NCBI GenBank assembly: GCA_029263015.1
Contig: JAJCYI010000128.1
Location: forward strand, 1 to 64,000
Reading direction: 5' to 3'
DNA: 64,000 nucleotides
From: Saprospiraceae bacterium
GTDB taxonomy: Bacteria; Bacteroidota; Bacteroidia; Chitinophagales; Saprospiraceae
This document shows, in pieces, positions 47,029 through 56,900 of the stretch. Every line of letters begins with the position of its first letter. Within the stretch, counting starts at the first letter, position 1. Position numbers and translations under genes: made by a program. The notes under the pieces are model-generated. The model was not told where the DNA came from and did not search any database. It saw only the letters and a list, made by a program, of their open reading frames with translations.

Positions 47029-47625
47029 TCATTCCACAATAGCTGGGCTCGATTTTTGTAAAATATTAGTAACCAATTCAATTTTACTCCTCCGCATTTT
47101 TAAGAGTTCCTCGTAATCCATATTTTTTAAAAATCCAGCATCAAAATAATTATGTAGAAGTTCAGCCTCGATTGGTTCATCGTTTTTGATACCCTGATGA
47201 AAAAGCCGATGCAAATCAATTTTAAAATCATCTGTAATTCTCCGAAAATCTTCAATCAATTTTTTATAGTCACTTCCAGTAATACCTCCGTGGTTTACCA
47301 GTGCAAATGAATTGGGGTGAGTTATAACACGATTCCAATTATCAAGACTTCCAGCAGTTCTATTTGATATGATGTTAATACCAGATTTTTCTATTGATCT
47401 TTTTTGTAAATAATCTCCAATCATGATATAAAATCCACCTGGTGACCCGGAATAAAAGTTATATGACTTCTCTGAAAATAGTGAAATAAAATTTTCTGTA
47501 TGTGCCGAATTTTGATAAAAAAAATAGTAAAGACTGATTGCAAAAAATATTGCGATTGAAAATATTGCATTCCGCAACCGAAAAAACCTTTTTGTAGCTT
47601 TAATATATGTAGTGATGTCAAACAT
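47029..47625 (-). CDS. internally deleted TAXI-type paralogue (198 residues)
   Basis: Residues 1-113 match the N-terminus of the full-length neighbours (TM span about 20-37, NFYSGSPGGFYIMIG, AGSLDNWNRVITHPNSFALVN). From about residue 114 it jumps to the far C-terminal tail (ITGSDYKKLIEDF; compare ITKSDYKELEKEF in copy B and ITERDYKGLLKGF in copy A). About 350 internal residues, including most of the ligand domain and the second membrane span, are missing, with no frameshift. Without the second span the tail would face the periplasm, so it is either a decaying copy or a dominant-negative or regulatory form. It is 48 bp after copy A and 116 bp before the LRR-Roc start. Confidence 0.75.
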   Translation of the reverse strand: MFDITTYIKATKRFFRLRNAIFSIAIFFAISLYYFFYQNSAHTENFISLFSEKSYNFYSGSPGGFYIMIGDYLQKRSIEKSGINIISNRTAGSLDNWNRVITHPNSFALVNHGGITGSDYKKLIEDFRRITDDFKIDLHRLFHQGIKNDEPIEAELLHNYFDAGFLKNMDYEELLKMRRSKIELVTNILQKSSPAIVE

Positions 47626-47673
47626 ATTTCCTAAAACAGTTTATAAGTAACAAAACTAAATCATTTGGATATT

Positions 47674-49296
47674 TTAATTGACCAGTTCATTTTTACCTCT
47701 CAACAATTTTAAGAGTTGCTCATAGTCATTGCTTTTAAGAACACCTGCGACAAAAAAGTCCTGAAGTGATCCAGGTTCAATCTGTTCATCGTTCTTAATG
47801 CCATAATATATTTGTTGATGTAGGACAGTTTTAAAATTATTGGTTATGACCTGGAAACCTTTTAATAATCCTTTATAATCTCTTTCGGTGATTTTTCCAT
47901 TTTTATAATCTGAATAAGCCCTGTTTCTCACATTGAATATTTTTTGATAGCCAGTACATATTTCCCTTATTTTGGGAGTTGCCTCTCGTCCAATTATTGG
48001 GGTGACAATACCAACACTTGCATGTTTTAACTGAAATTTTGGTGTAAAATGATCTTGGTAAATTTCATTTATTATTCTAAAATACCTTGCGATTTTGGTA
48101 CGAGAAATGAAATTGATTAGGAACCAAAATATGGCCATCGAAGCAAAAAATACTATCAATAAAAATAGAATGCCACTCTGAGAACGGGTAGTCATTTCAT
48201 ATTCAATTCTTTTAATTGGTAGGTCAAAGTTTACTTCTGCAAGTTGGTAATTGTCTTTGTTATATTCAGAGGTCTCAAGTTGGAAATCTTTCGCTTCCGC
48301 TATATTTAATAATTCCAAAAGTTCGATGATTGGGCCCGCTGTAATATCATAAGAAGCGAATAAATTAACATAGGATCCAGATGTCGTAATGTTTTTCACA
48401 CCTTCTTGATCTATCCATTCTCCTTTTTCTTCATCACATATCATGTATTTTCCCTTAAAATCTGTTAATTGTAAATTAAGTTTGTAAGTTGAATTAACCT
48501 TGGCATTTAATACTGGATCAATACTTATCAATCCATAATCTGAATTTTTTATTAGTGAATCAATCCAGCTTATGGGATCTCCCATCATAGCAAAATGAAT
48601 GTCAGAATCACCACCTTTCAACATTTTTATACCAGTTGTATGAAGATTGTCTAGTAAAGATTTTGATTCGAATCCTTCGATAACATTAAGAAAATATGAA
48701 GCAATTAAACGAGTCCCACTGCCTTGTTTACCTCCATTGATTTTAGCGACACTTAAAAAAGCATTGGTAAATTTATCAGGTTTAACAGTTAACATTGGTT
48801 TTGCCTTAATCGTATCTTCCTTTGATCCCCCGGCTTTCAAAACAGCTTTTTTGAAGGTATCTTTTCTATAAAAGATATGCAATCGTTCCATATAAACAGG
48901 GGTGATGAAGTTTGCTTTTGAGCGGTTGTCTTCATTTAATGGAGCAGAAACTTCATTAGCTAATGTAAATGAATTGGGATGCGTAAGAACTTTATTCCAA
49001 TTATCAATATCGCCATCAGTTGATTCTTGAACAATTGTAATGTCAGATTCATCTTTTGATTTAGCACTTAAATAATTTCCAATTTTTATATATATACCGT
49101 TGGGAGGGCCGGAATAAAATTTAAATTTCGAATTGTCATTCAACATTCTAAAAATGTTATCTGAAGGAGCCCAGTAGTTGATAACAAAGATGTAGGCTAA
49201 GACTGCAACGAAAATGGAGACTACAGCAATTACAGTCCTAAATTGAGAGAATTTTGTTGTTGTAGGAAGATGATGACCATTGCCCGATACATTCAT
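47674..49296 (-). CDS. membrane-anchored TAXI-type binding protein with cytoplasmic tail (copy A)
   Basis: 540 residues with the same layout as copy B: N-terminal span (about 21-41), TAXI-like periplasmic domain (FYSGPPNGIYIKIGNYL, DGDIDNWNKVLTHP, ligand-site GKQGSGTR), second span (LFLLIVFFASMAIFWFLI) followed by ISRTKIARYFRI, and a cytoplasmic tail (IREICTGYQKIFNVRNRAYSDYK) to the end. It is the first gene of the minus-strand cluster. The 637-bp gap upstream (49,297-49,933) contains no gene and is AT-rich apart from a G-run near 49,793. Identity with copy B is clear but moderate, so the duplication is old. Confidence 0.78.
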   Translation of the reverse strand: MNVSGNGHHLPTTTKFSQFRTVIAVVSIFVAVLAYIFVINYWAPSDNIFRMLNDNSKFKFYSGPPNGIYIKIGNYLSAKSKDESDITIVQESTDGDIDNWNKVLTHPNSFTLANEVSAPLNEDNRSKANFITPVYMERLHIFYRKDTFKKAVLKAGGSKEDTIKAKPMLTVKPDKFTNAFLSVAKINGGKQGSGTRLIASYFLNVIEGFESKSLLDNLHTTGIKMLKGGDSDIHFAMMGDPISWIDSLIKNSDYGLISIDPVLNAKVNSTYKLNLQLTDFKGKYMICDEEKGEWIDQEGVKNITTSGSYVNLFASYDITAGPIIELLELLNIAEAKDFQLETSEYNKDNYQLAEVNFDLPIKRIEYEMTTRSQSGILFLLIVFFASMAIFWFLINFISRTKIARYFRIINEIYQDHFTPKFQLKHASVGIVTPIIGREATPKIREICTGYQKIFNVRNRAYSDYKNGKITERDYKGLLKGFQVITNNFKTVLHQQIYYGIKNDEQIEPGSLQDFFVAGVLKSNDYEQLLKLLRGKNELVN

Positions 49297-49933
49297 AATA
49301 TGAGTTTTATGGTTTTCGAATAGGTGTAGTCAACTCATAAGTATCGAAAAAGCAAATATCCAGACTTGGCTGATATGATTAAAAGATCCGAGTAGGCTAT
49401 GATCTTTTAGAATTAGTTCTTTTTATAAAATTTGTTTCCCCTTCTCAATAGCTGGCCAAAAGTTAAATGCAATATTGTAATAGAATGAATTACAATAGTT
49501 TATAATGCTATTTCTGCCGTTCAAGGCCAATGTAACAAGTTTAAGAATATTACCAAAGAAAATGTTAGTATTTGATTATTATCCATGCGAAACTCGCTGT
49601 AATTAGGTAGTTACATCTCATTTGAGTTAGTAGTCGGACAATAATAAGTTGACAACTAAATTGGATTCAATCTTTTCCTGAACCGAGGTTTGAAAAACGG
49701 AGTCAGGCTTTTGCATAGTGAGTATTTTCACAAAGAAGAGTCAGGAAAAGAGGGTTCAAGGAGTTGATAAGTTATTTCTGTCCAACTCAATTAGGGGGGG
49801 TGGGTAGTTTCAGTTGCAAAGGTTTTCTTTTGAAAACCATGTGAGTGGGTGAATGTCGTAATCTGGATTTTCCAGTTCAGTAGAAAACGACCACTGTTGT
49901 TGCAAGATTTATTACAGTGTACCCTTGGATTAT

Positions 49934-51319
49934 TCAAATCTTCACCGTCTTCCAATTCCCCTTCTTAAAAAGCACGATCACAATAATCGACATAACAGCT
50001 TCTGCAATAGCAACCGCCCAACACACCCCTGCTACTTCCAAACCTACGACCATTGCCAAATAATACCCTAGTGGAATTTCGATCAACCAAAAACTGACAA
50101 AATTTATCATGGTTGGTGTTTTGGTATCACCTGCCCCATTGAACGCTTGGCTCAAAACCAGGCCATAAGCGAAAATGACATAACTCACGCAAAATATCCG
50201 GAGGGTCAAAATGCCGATGTTTGAAACTGCGGGGGAAGGATCGAAAAGCGGAATGAGGGAAGGGGCTACCAAAACCAGTACAATCGAAACAACCAATAGG
50301 AAAAGCATGGTCACGTGTGCCGTCCGCCACGCAGATATTTCTGCCCTATCGGGCTGGTTGGCACCGAGGTTCTGACCAACCAATGTAGCAGCAGCATTTG
50401 AGAAGCCAAAAACGGGCATGAAGGTGAAAATAATGACCCTGATTCCAATGGTATAACCCGCTACTGCTTCGCTGCCGAATTCCGAAACAATGCGCACCAA
50501 AAAGACCCAACTCGCCGAGGTAATGATAAATTGTCCAGTACCACCTGCCGCTACTGCTATCATTTTTTTAATCGTGTCCCAATACAAAACGAGGTGACGG
50601 CGAGCTATCTTTATCGTGGTGGAGCCTTTTATCAAATAATAAAGTTGCACTCCGATCCCAATGCTCCTTCCTATAATCGTGGCAATGGCGGCACCCTCAA
50701 TGCCCAATTCAGGAAAAATGCCCCAGCCGAAAATCAAAACTGGGTCAAGGATTATATTGATCCCATTTGAAATCCACAGTACCCGCATGGCCGCACTCGC
50801 ATTGCCCGCTCCCCGCAAAATGGCATTCAAAAGGAAAATGAACATGATGATGATACTCGTGCCAAACATGATCTTGGTGTAGCCTGAACAAGTCGAAATC
50901 AATTGTTCGCTCGCACCCATCAAGCCAAGTATTTCCTCTGCAAACAAAAACCCTGGAATACCGATCAGCAAAGAAATTACAACGGCCAATACAATCGCTT
51001 GAACCGCCGCCCTCGCTGCGCCTTCGGGGTCTTTTTCGCCAGTTCGCCGAGCTACCATAGCAGTGGCAGCGGCACTTAATCCGATGGCCAATGAATAGAC
51101 CATCGTCATAATGGATTCGGTCAATCCAATGGTAGCTATAGCATCTACGCTTATCTTAGAGACCCAAAAAGCATCAACAATTGCAAATACACCCTCCATC
51201 AACATTTCCAAAACCATAGGTATGGATAGCAAGACGATGGCCCGGTTGATGCTACCAGACGTATAATCCCGGTCTGCGTGCGAGAGGGCTTCCCTGAATG
51301 TTGATATTATTTTTTTCAT
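49934..51319 (-). CDS. MATE-family multidrug/sodium-driven efflux transporter
   Basis: 461 residues, about 12 hydrophobic spans, with MATE landmarks: the N-terminal SIPMVLEMLMEGVFAIVDAFWVSKI, repeat-end motifs (ATAMVARRTGEKDPEGAARA and its pseudo-repeat NAAATLVGQNLGANQPDRAE). MATE proteins export cationic drugs and metabolites using a sodium or proton gradient. It is monocistronic with AT-rich flanks. Substrate unknown. Confidence 0.92.
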   Translation of the reverse strand: MKKIISTFREALSHADRDYTSGSINRAIVLLSIPMVLEMLMEGVFAIVDAFWVSKISVDAIATIGLTESIMTMVYSLAIGLSAAATAMVARRTGEKDPEGAARAAVQAIVLAVVISLLIGIPGFLFAEEILGLMGASEQLISTCSGYTKIMFGTSIIIMFIFLLNAILRGAGNASAAMRVLWISNGINIILDPVLIFGWGIFPELGIEGAAIATIIGRSIGIGVQLYYLIKGSTTIKIARRHLVLYWDTIKKMIAVAAGGTGQFIITSASWVFLVRIVSEFGSEAVAGYTIGIRVIIFTFMPVFGFSNAAATLVGQNLGANQPDRAEISAWRTAHVTMLFLLVVSIVLVLVAPSLIPLFDPSPAVSNIGILTLRIFCVSYVIFAYGLVLSQAFNGAGDTKTPTMINFVSFWLIEIPLGYYLAMVVGLEVAGVCWAVAIAEAVMSIIVIVLFKKGNWKTVKI

Positions 51320-51480
51320 GCTGGAAAAAGAATGCGAAGGTAGAGGCTTTGGGTGTTGGTTTCAAAAAATGAATGCCGGCTTAGAAGCCAAACAAAAGAA
51401 GCGATAGTTCCGTAAAAGAACATTTTGATTAATTCCTGTTATGTTTGTAAAAAGTAAGAAGGGTTTTGGTCCTGGTTCAA

Positions 51481-51511
51481 TTTAGGGCGTAACTTGAAGT
51501 TACCCCCTAAA
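51481..51511. repeat. 15-bp-arm palindrome
   Basis: TTTAGGGCGTAACTT (51481-51495) and AAGTTACCCCCTAAA (51497-51511) pair with one mismatch around a single G. It is in the gap between the MATE gene start and the ABC exporter start, whose 267 bp hold no gene. Confidence 0.8.
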
Positions 51512-51586
51512 TTCCACGACTTTCAGACATAACACGACCAAGAACCAGGAACTAAAAACCCAAAACCAAGAATCAAAAACCAGCTA

Positions 51587-53803
51587 ATGCCCTTCCCCTT
51601 TCACGAACAATTGGATGCAATGGACTGTGGCCCTGCCTGCTTGCGGATGATCGCCGAGCACTATGGCCGTCGTTACACATTGCAACAACTGCGTCAACGG
51701 AGCTATGTTGACCGGGAAGGGGTTTCGTCACGTGGCATTATCGTGGCAGCAGAAGACATTGGGTTCAGGGCATTGCCTGTAAAATTACCTTTTGAAACAA
51801 CTGATAATGAGTCAGTTAGCCTCCTGGATGCCCCACTTCCCGCAATCGTGCATTGGGAACAGAACCATTTTGTGGTGGTTTATAAAATTTCAAAGAAACA
51901 AGTTTGGATAGCAAACCCAGGAAGAGGAAAAGTGAAAATGAGCGATACCGAATTCCAACGGCATTGGTGCAGCGACGGAGAGGATGGGATCGCCATCTTG
52001 CTTGAAACCACGCCTGAGTTTTATGTTTATGAAGGTGAAAAAAACAACCGGGCAGGTTTGGGTTTCCTGCTCCAATACTTGCGGCCATATAAGCCACTGA
52101 TCTGGCAATTATTGCTCGGTTTACTAGTCGCCGGGGTCATCCAGTTTTTGTTTCCGTTCCTCACCCAGTCAATTGTTGACATTGGTATTGAAAATCAGGA
52201 CATCCACTTTATTTGGTTGATCCTGATCGGCCAACTAATGCTTTTTGCTGGGCAGACAGTCGTGAAATTTTTACAGAGTTGGATATTGCTCCATATTGGC
52301 ACCAGGGTGAATGTTTCTCTTGTCAGCGATTTTTTGGTGAAATTGATGGCCCAGCCCATCTACTTTTTCGATGCAAAAATGACGGGTGATTTATTGCAGC
52401 GCATCGGGGATCACCGGCGCATCGAACAGTTCCTGACCATCAGCATGTTGAACATCCTTTTTTCGTCGTTCACGCTAATTGTTTTCGGAATAGTATTGGC
52501 CGTTTACAGTACCCTTATTTTCTCTATCTTTTTGGTTGCCAGCATGTTGTACCTCTTGTGGATCGTTGTTTTTTTGAAAAAAAGAAAGGACGCCGACTAC
52601 CTCCGATTTAGGGCTTTGTCGGAAAACCAAAGTACCCTGATCGAACTCATCCAAGGTATGCAGGAGATCAAATTACAGAATAGCGAGCGCAAACACCGGT
52701 ACAGTTGGGTTCACATTCAATCAAAATTATTCCGTGCAAATATTAAATCCCTGTCCGTGACCCAATGGCAGGATGCTGGGGCACAGGTCATCACCCAGCT
52801 AAAGGATATTTTCATCACCATCGTTGCTGCAACAGCAGTCATCCAAGGTGACCTGACGCTTGGTATGATGCTGGCCATCATGTTCATCTTGGGGCAATTG
52901 AATGTGCCATTGCAACAAATCATTTCATTTATCAGGGAAGCCCAAGACGCAAAAATCAGCCTGGAAAGATTGACAGAAATACATGCTGAGGAAGCTGAAA
53001 ATGAAAATCTTCCACCTCCTACCTCCAGCCCCCAAGTAAATATCAATGAAACAATCCAAGGTAGTTTTTACATCGAAAACCTGTCATTTCGATACAACCC
53101 ACTTTCCGATTTTGTCTTAAATAACATAGACCTCGAAATTCCCACAGGAAAAATAACTGCCATTGTAGGTACCAGCGGCAGTGGAAAAACGACATTGGTA
53201 AAACTCTTGCTCGGATTTTATGAACCGACAGAAGGCAACATTAAAGTTGGGGCAACCCATTTAAATAATATCCTTCCCGAAACATGGCGGTCACGTTGTG
53301 GCGCCGTCATGCAAGATGGTTTTGTTTTTTCAGATACGATTGCCAGCAACATTGCAGAAAGTGAAAGTGAGTGGGGGAATATTGACAAAAAAAACTTACT
53401 CAAAGCAGTGCAAATAGCTCATATCCAATCTTTTATTGAAAATCTTCCGTTGGGTTACAACACGATGGTAGGCGCCCGTGGCAACGGCCTCAGCCAGGGT
53501 CAGAAACAAAGGTTGTTGATTGCGAGAGCGGTTTACAAAGAACCCGGTTACTTGTTTTTTGATGAAGCCACGAACGCACTGGACGCACATACCGAAAAGA
53601 TCATCAACGGGAACCTCAACGACTTTTATGAAGGCAAAACGGTGGTAGTCGTAGCTCACCGCCTAAGCACTGTAAAAAACGCCGATCAGATTGTCGTCCT
53701 GGAGCAAGGCAAAATTGTTGAAAAAGGCACCCACGAAAAATTGACTGCATTGAAAGGAGCATATTATACTTTGGTAAAAGAACAGTTGGAGCTGGGGGCA
53801 TAG
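51587..53803 (+). CDS. peptidase C39-containing ABC exporter (bacteriocin/peptide type)
   Basis: 738 residues. A C39 protease domain at about 1-140 carries the oxyanion Gln8, nucleophile Cys14 in MDCGPACLR and His94 in WEQNHFVVV; the third triad position is Asn110 (WIANPGRG) instead of the usual Asp. Membrane spans lie at about 160-460. The ABC ATPase has Walker A GTSGSGKTT near 529, signature GLSQGQKQR and Walker B LFFDEATNALD. Such exporters cut double-glycine leaders and pump the peptide out, with a HlyD adaptor. The adaptor candidate is at 59,143, beyond a 4.8-kb T9SS gene. No double-glycine precursor was found nearby. Confidence 0.93.
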   Translation: MPFPFHEQLDAMDCGPACLRMIAEHYGRRYTLQQLRQRSYVDREGVSSRGIIVAAEDIGFRALPVKLPFETTDNESVSLLDAPLPAIVHWEQNHFVVVYKISKKQVWIANPGRGKVKMSDTEFQRHWCSDGEDGIAILLETTPEFYVYEGEKNNRAGLGFLLQYLRPYKPLIWQLLLGLLVAGVIQFLFPFLTQSIVDIGIENQDIHFIWLILIGQLMLFAGQTVVKFLQSWILLHIGTRVNVSLVSDFLVKLMAQPIYFFDAKMTGDLLQRIGDHRRIEQFLTISMLNILFSSFTLIVFGIVLAVYSTLIFSIFLVASMLYLLWIVVFLKKRKDADYLRFRALSENQSTLIELIQGMQEIKLQNSERKHRYSWVHIQSKLFRANIKSLSVTQWQDAGAQVITQLKDIFITIVAATAVIQGDLTLGMMLAIMFILGQLNVPLQQIISFIREAQDAKISLERLTEIHAEEAENENLPPPTSSPQVNINETIQGSFYIENLSFRYNPLSDFVLNNIDLEIPTGKITAIVGTSGSGKTTLVKLLLGFYEPTEGNIKVGATHLNNILPETWRSRCGAVMQDGFVFSDTIASNIAESESEWGNIDKKNLLKAVQIAHIQSFIENLPLGYNTMVGARGNGLSQGQKQRLLIARAVYKEPGYLFFDEATNALDAHTEKIINGNLNDFYEGKTVVVVAHRLSTVKNADQIVVLEQGKIVEKGTHEKLTALKGAYYTLVKEQLELGA

Positions 53804-53894
53804 TGAATGGTTAGCCATTTACTGACAAAGGCAATGTTTTTGTTGCAGTTAGTTTCATCGCTGCTGATTTCTCCATAGTATTGAAGTTTTTCTC

Positions 53895-53979
53895 AGACCT
53901 GTCAGGTTGTTTTTTTTATATATGTAGGAGAAAATTAATTTTCTCCTACATATATAAAAAAAAACAACCTGACAGGTCT
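53895..53979. repeat. 85-bp palindrome, AGACCTGTCAGG family
   Basis: Arms of about 42 bp meet near 53936/53937. The outer arms share AGACCTGTCAGGTTG and the T/A run with the element at 41,035; the inner part is different (GTAGGAGAAAATT and complement). One extra A in the right arm is the only clear defect. It lies in the 192-bp gap after the ABC exporter and 16 bp before the ATG at 53996. Confidence 0.95.
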
Positions 53980-53995
53980 TAAATTCCCACGCTCT

Positions 53996-56900
53996 ATGAA
54001 AAAATTCCTACTCAGTTTTCTACTCTCAATCTACGCCACGCTGGCCATTTGCCAATTAAATATGCAGCTCCTCGACCAGATGGACTACACCGTCAACAAC
54101 AACGATGTTTGGGGATGGGTGGATCCTGATGACGGTACCGAATATGCCATTGTCGGGTTGGTGAATGGTGTTTCCATTGTTGAACTTTCTGACCCGCAAA
54201 ATATCCAGGAAGTGCAGTTCGTGCCTGGCCCAAATTCAACGTGGAGAGATATTAAAACTTGGGGAAACTATATATATGTGACCAACGAATCGAGCGGTGG
54301 ATTGAAGGTAATAAATATGACGAATGCCCCCAATAACATCACCTGGTCAAACTGGACACCATTTATTTCGGGATTGGGAACATTGAAAGATTGCCACAAT
54401 CTTTATATAGATGAATTTGGCTATTGCTACTTGGCTGGCTGTAACCTAAACGGTGGAGGCGCACTCATTGTCGATGTTTTCAGTAACCCTGGCAGTCCAC
54501 AATATATATCAAAAGGCCCATCAAAATATGCGCATGATGTTTTTGTGCAAAACAATAAAATGTACACTTCGGAAATTAATGGTGGCGACCTGGGCATCTA
54601 TAATGTTTCCAATAAACTCAATATTTCCCAGCTTGCTTCTCAGGAAACGCCGTACAATTTCACTCACAATGCTTGGGTAAACGAAGCTGATAATGTAGTC
54701 TTTACTACCGATGAAAAAGCAAATGCACCTGTTGCGGCATATGATATTTCAGATCTGAACGACATTGTTGCTTTAGATCAGTTCCGCCCATTGTCCACGG
54801 CAGGTCAGGGCGTCATTCCTCACAATGTCCACGTCTGGGACGATTGGCTGATCATATCTTACTATACCAGCGGCGGCATCATTGCTGATGCGTCGAGGCC
54901 GGGAAATATTATCGAAGTTGGTAATTGGGACACATTCCTGGGCGGCAATGGCGGGTTCAGCGGCGTTTGGGGTGCTTACCCATTCCTTCCCTCTGGCCTG
55001 GTTTTATTGACCGACATCAGCAGCGGGCTTTATGTCTGCGGGGTTGATTACGTGCGAGCCTGTTGGCTGGAAGGACAAATAACCAATGCCGTCAATGGAG
55101 CTGCAATATTTGGTGCAGAAATCCATATTGAAAGCAACTTAACCAATGAGGCAACCAGTGGCTTATTGGGCGATTATCAAACTGGGCAGGCCACTCCGGG
55201 AACTTTCAACGTGGTTTTCAGTGCCCCTGGATTCGTGACGCAAACAATTCCCGTTGTCCTGCAAAACGGCGTCTTGACCATTTTGGATGTGGCACTGCAA
55301 CCTTTGATCCCGGTCACTTCTTATTCCGGGACGGTTGTGAGTGCGATTGACGGCACACCAATATCAGGAGCACTCGTTGCCCTGCAAAGCAGTGGTTTTT
55401 ATTTTACGGCAGTGACCAATGGCAGCGGCATTTTTACCTTCAATAATATTTATGCCGACGACTACACCCTCACTGCTGCAAAATGGGGCCATCTTCATGC
55501 TTCCATTGATGTTTTGCCGATTAGTTTTAATACCGACCCTGTTGTACTGGAAATGTACCTGGGCTATCAGGATGATTTCATTTTAAGCCAAGGTTGGACA
55601 ACGCAAACCACCGCCGCAACTGGCTGGTGGGACAGGGTCGAGCCTGTTGGCACATTCCTGAACGGACAATTCTCCAACCCAGATTTTGATGTCCCAAATG
55701 ATATTGGAGATCGTTGTTTTGTTACTGGAAATGGAGGTGGAGCAGCGGGAACAGACGACGTGGACGACGGCATGGTGAGGCTTATTTCACCGGAAATGGA
55801 CTTGACCATTTATTATGAACCGGTCTTGAGTTATTTCACTTGGTTTGTAAACGGCGGCGGCAATGTCCCGCCCAATGATGCTTTTGAAGTCAGGATCAGC
55901 AATGGAATGGAGGAAGTCGTTTTGGAAAACATTTCAACCTCCAATCCAAATTGGAACAACAAGTCCTCCTTTACAATTTCCGATTACATTGCCATTACAA
56001 GCACCATGAAAGTCATTTTTGAAACGAGCGACCTCGCAGCCACCGGTCACATCGTGGAAGCTGCTGTCGATGCTTTCCGGGTTTCAGAATCGGCCTACCC
56101 ACCTTTTGTCAGCACGGACACTTTGGGCTGCCCCGGCGACCAGGTCGGGTTCAGTGATCCTTCCAGTTTTGGTTTTTCTTGGTCATGGGTTTTTGAAAAT
56201 GGCAACCCCGCCAATTCAGATTTACAAAACCAATCAGTAGAATATAATATGTCCGGCGAGTATGATGTCACTTTAGAGGTGATGACTAAAACGGGACAGG
56301 TTTTCACAATTGATGGTCCAGGGTTTATTTCCATCGGCACGCCACCCACAGCTGAATTTACATTAAATGTTGATACGCTCCAGGCCTCTTTCACCAATTC
56401 CTCAACGGGTGGAAGTTCCTATTACTGGGATTTTGGTGATGGTGAAATGAGCACAGAACAATCGCCTGAGCACCCCTACCCTGCCCCCGGCAACTATGAA
56501 GTTACATTGACGGTTGAGGGAACATGCGGGCCAACTGTTTTGACAGAAGAAATCGTTATCCCAGCCTACCAGCCAACTGCAAATTTTACCATTAATCAAA
56601 CAATCGGCTGCACACCTTTTGTGGTTGAATTTTCTGATATGTCATTTGGTTTTCCAGATTCATGGGAGTGGTCGTTCCCAGGTGGCGATCCATCGACTTC
56701 TTCCGAACAAAACCCGACCGTGACTTACCAAGGTGCAGGTTCGTTTGATGTCAGTCTTAAAGTAATTAACCAAGCTGGGGAAAATGAACTTGCGTTTGAC
56801 AACATCATTGAGGTTAACAGCGCCCCCGCTACCAGTTTTGGATTTAGCAATGATGGAGCGATTGTCTCCTTTGATAACACAAGCACCAACGCCGACTCGT

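Noticed and set aside
53804-53995. Double-glycine leader peptide gene beside the C39 exporter
   Set aside because: Only a 23-codon frame (MVSHLLTKAMFLLQ) without a double-glycine motif is present, so no precursor was called.
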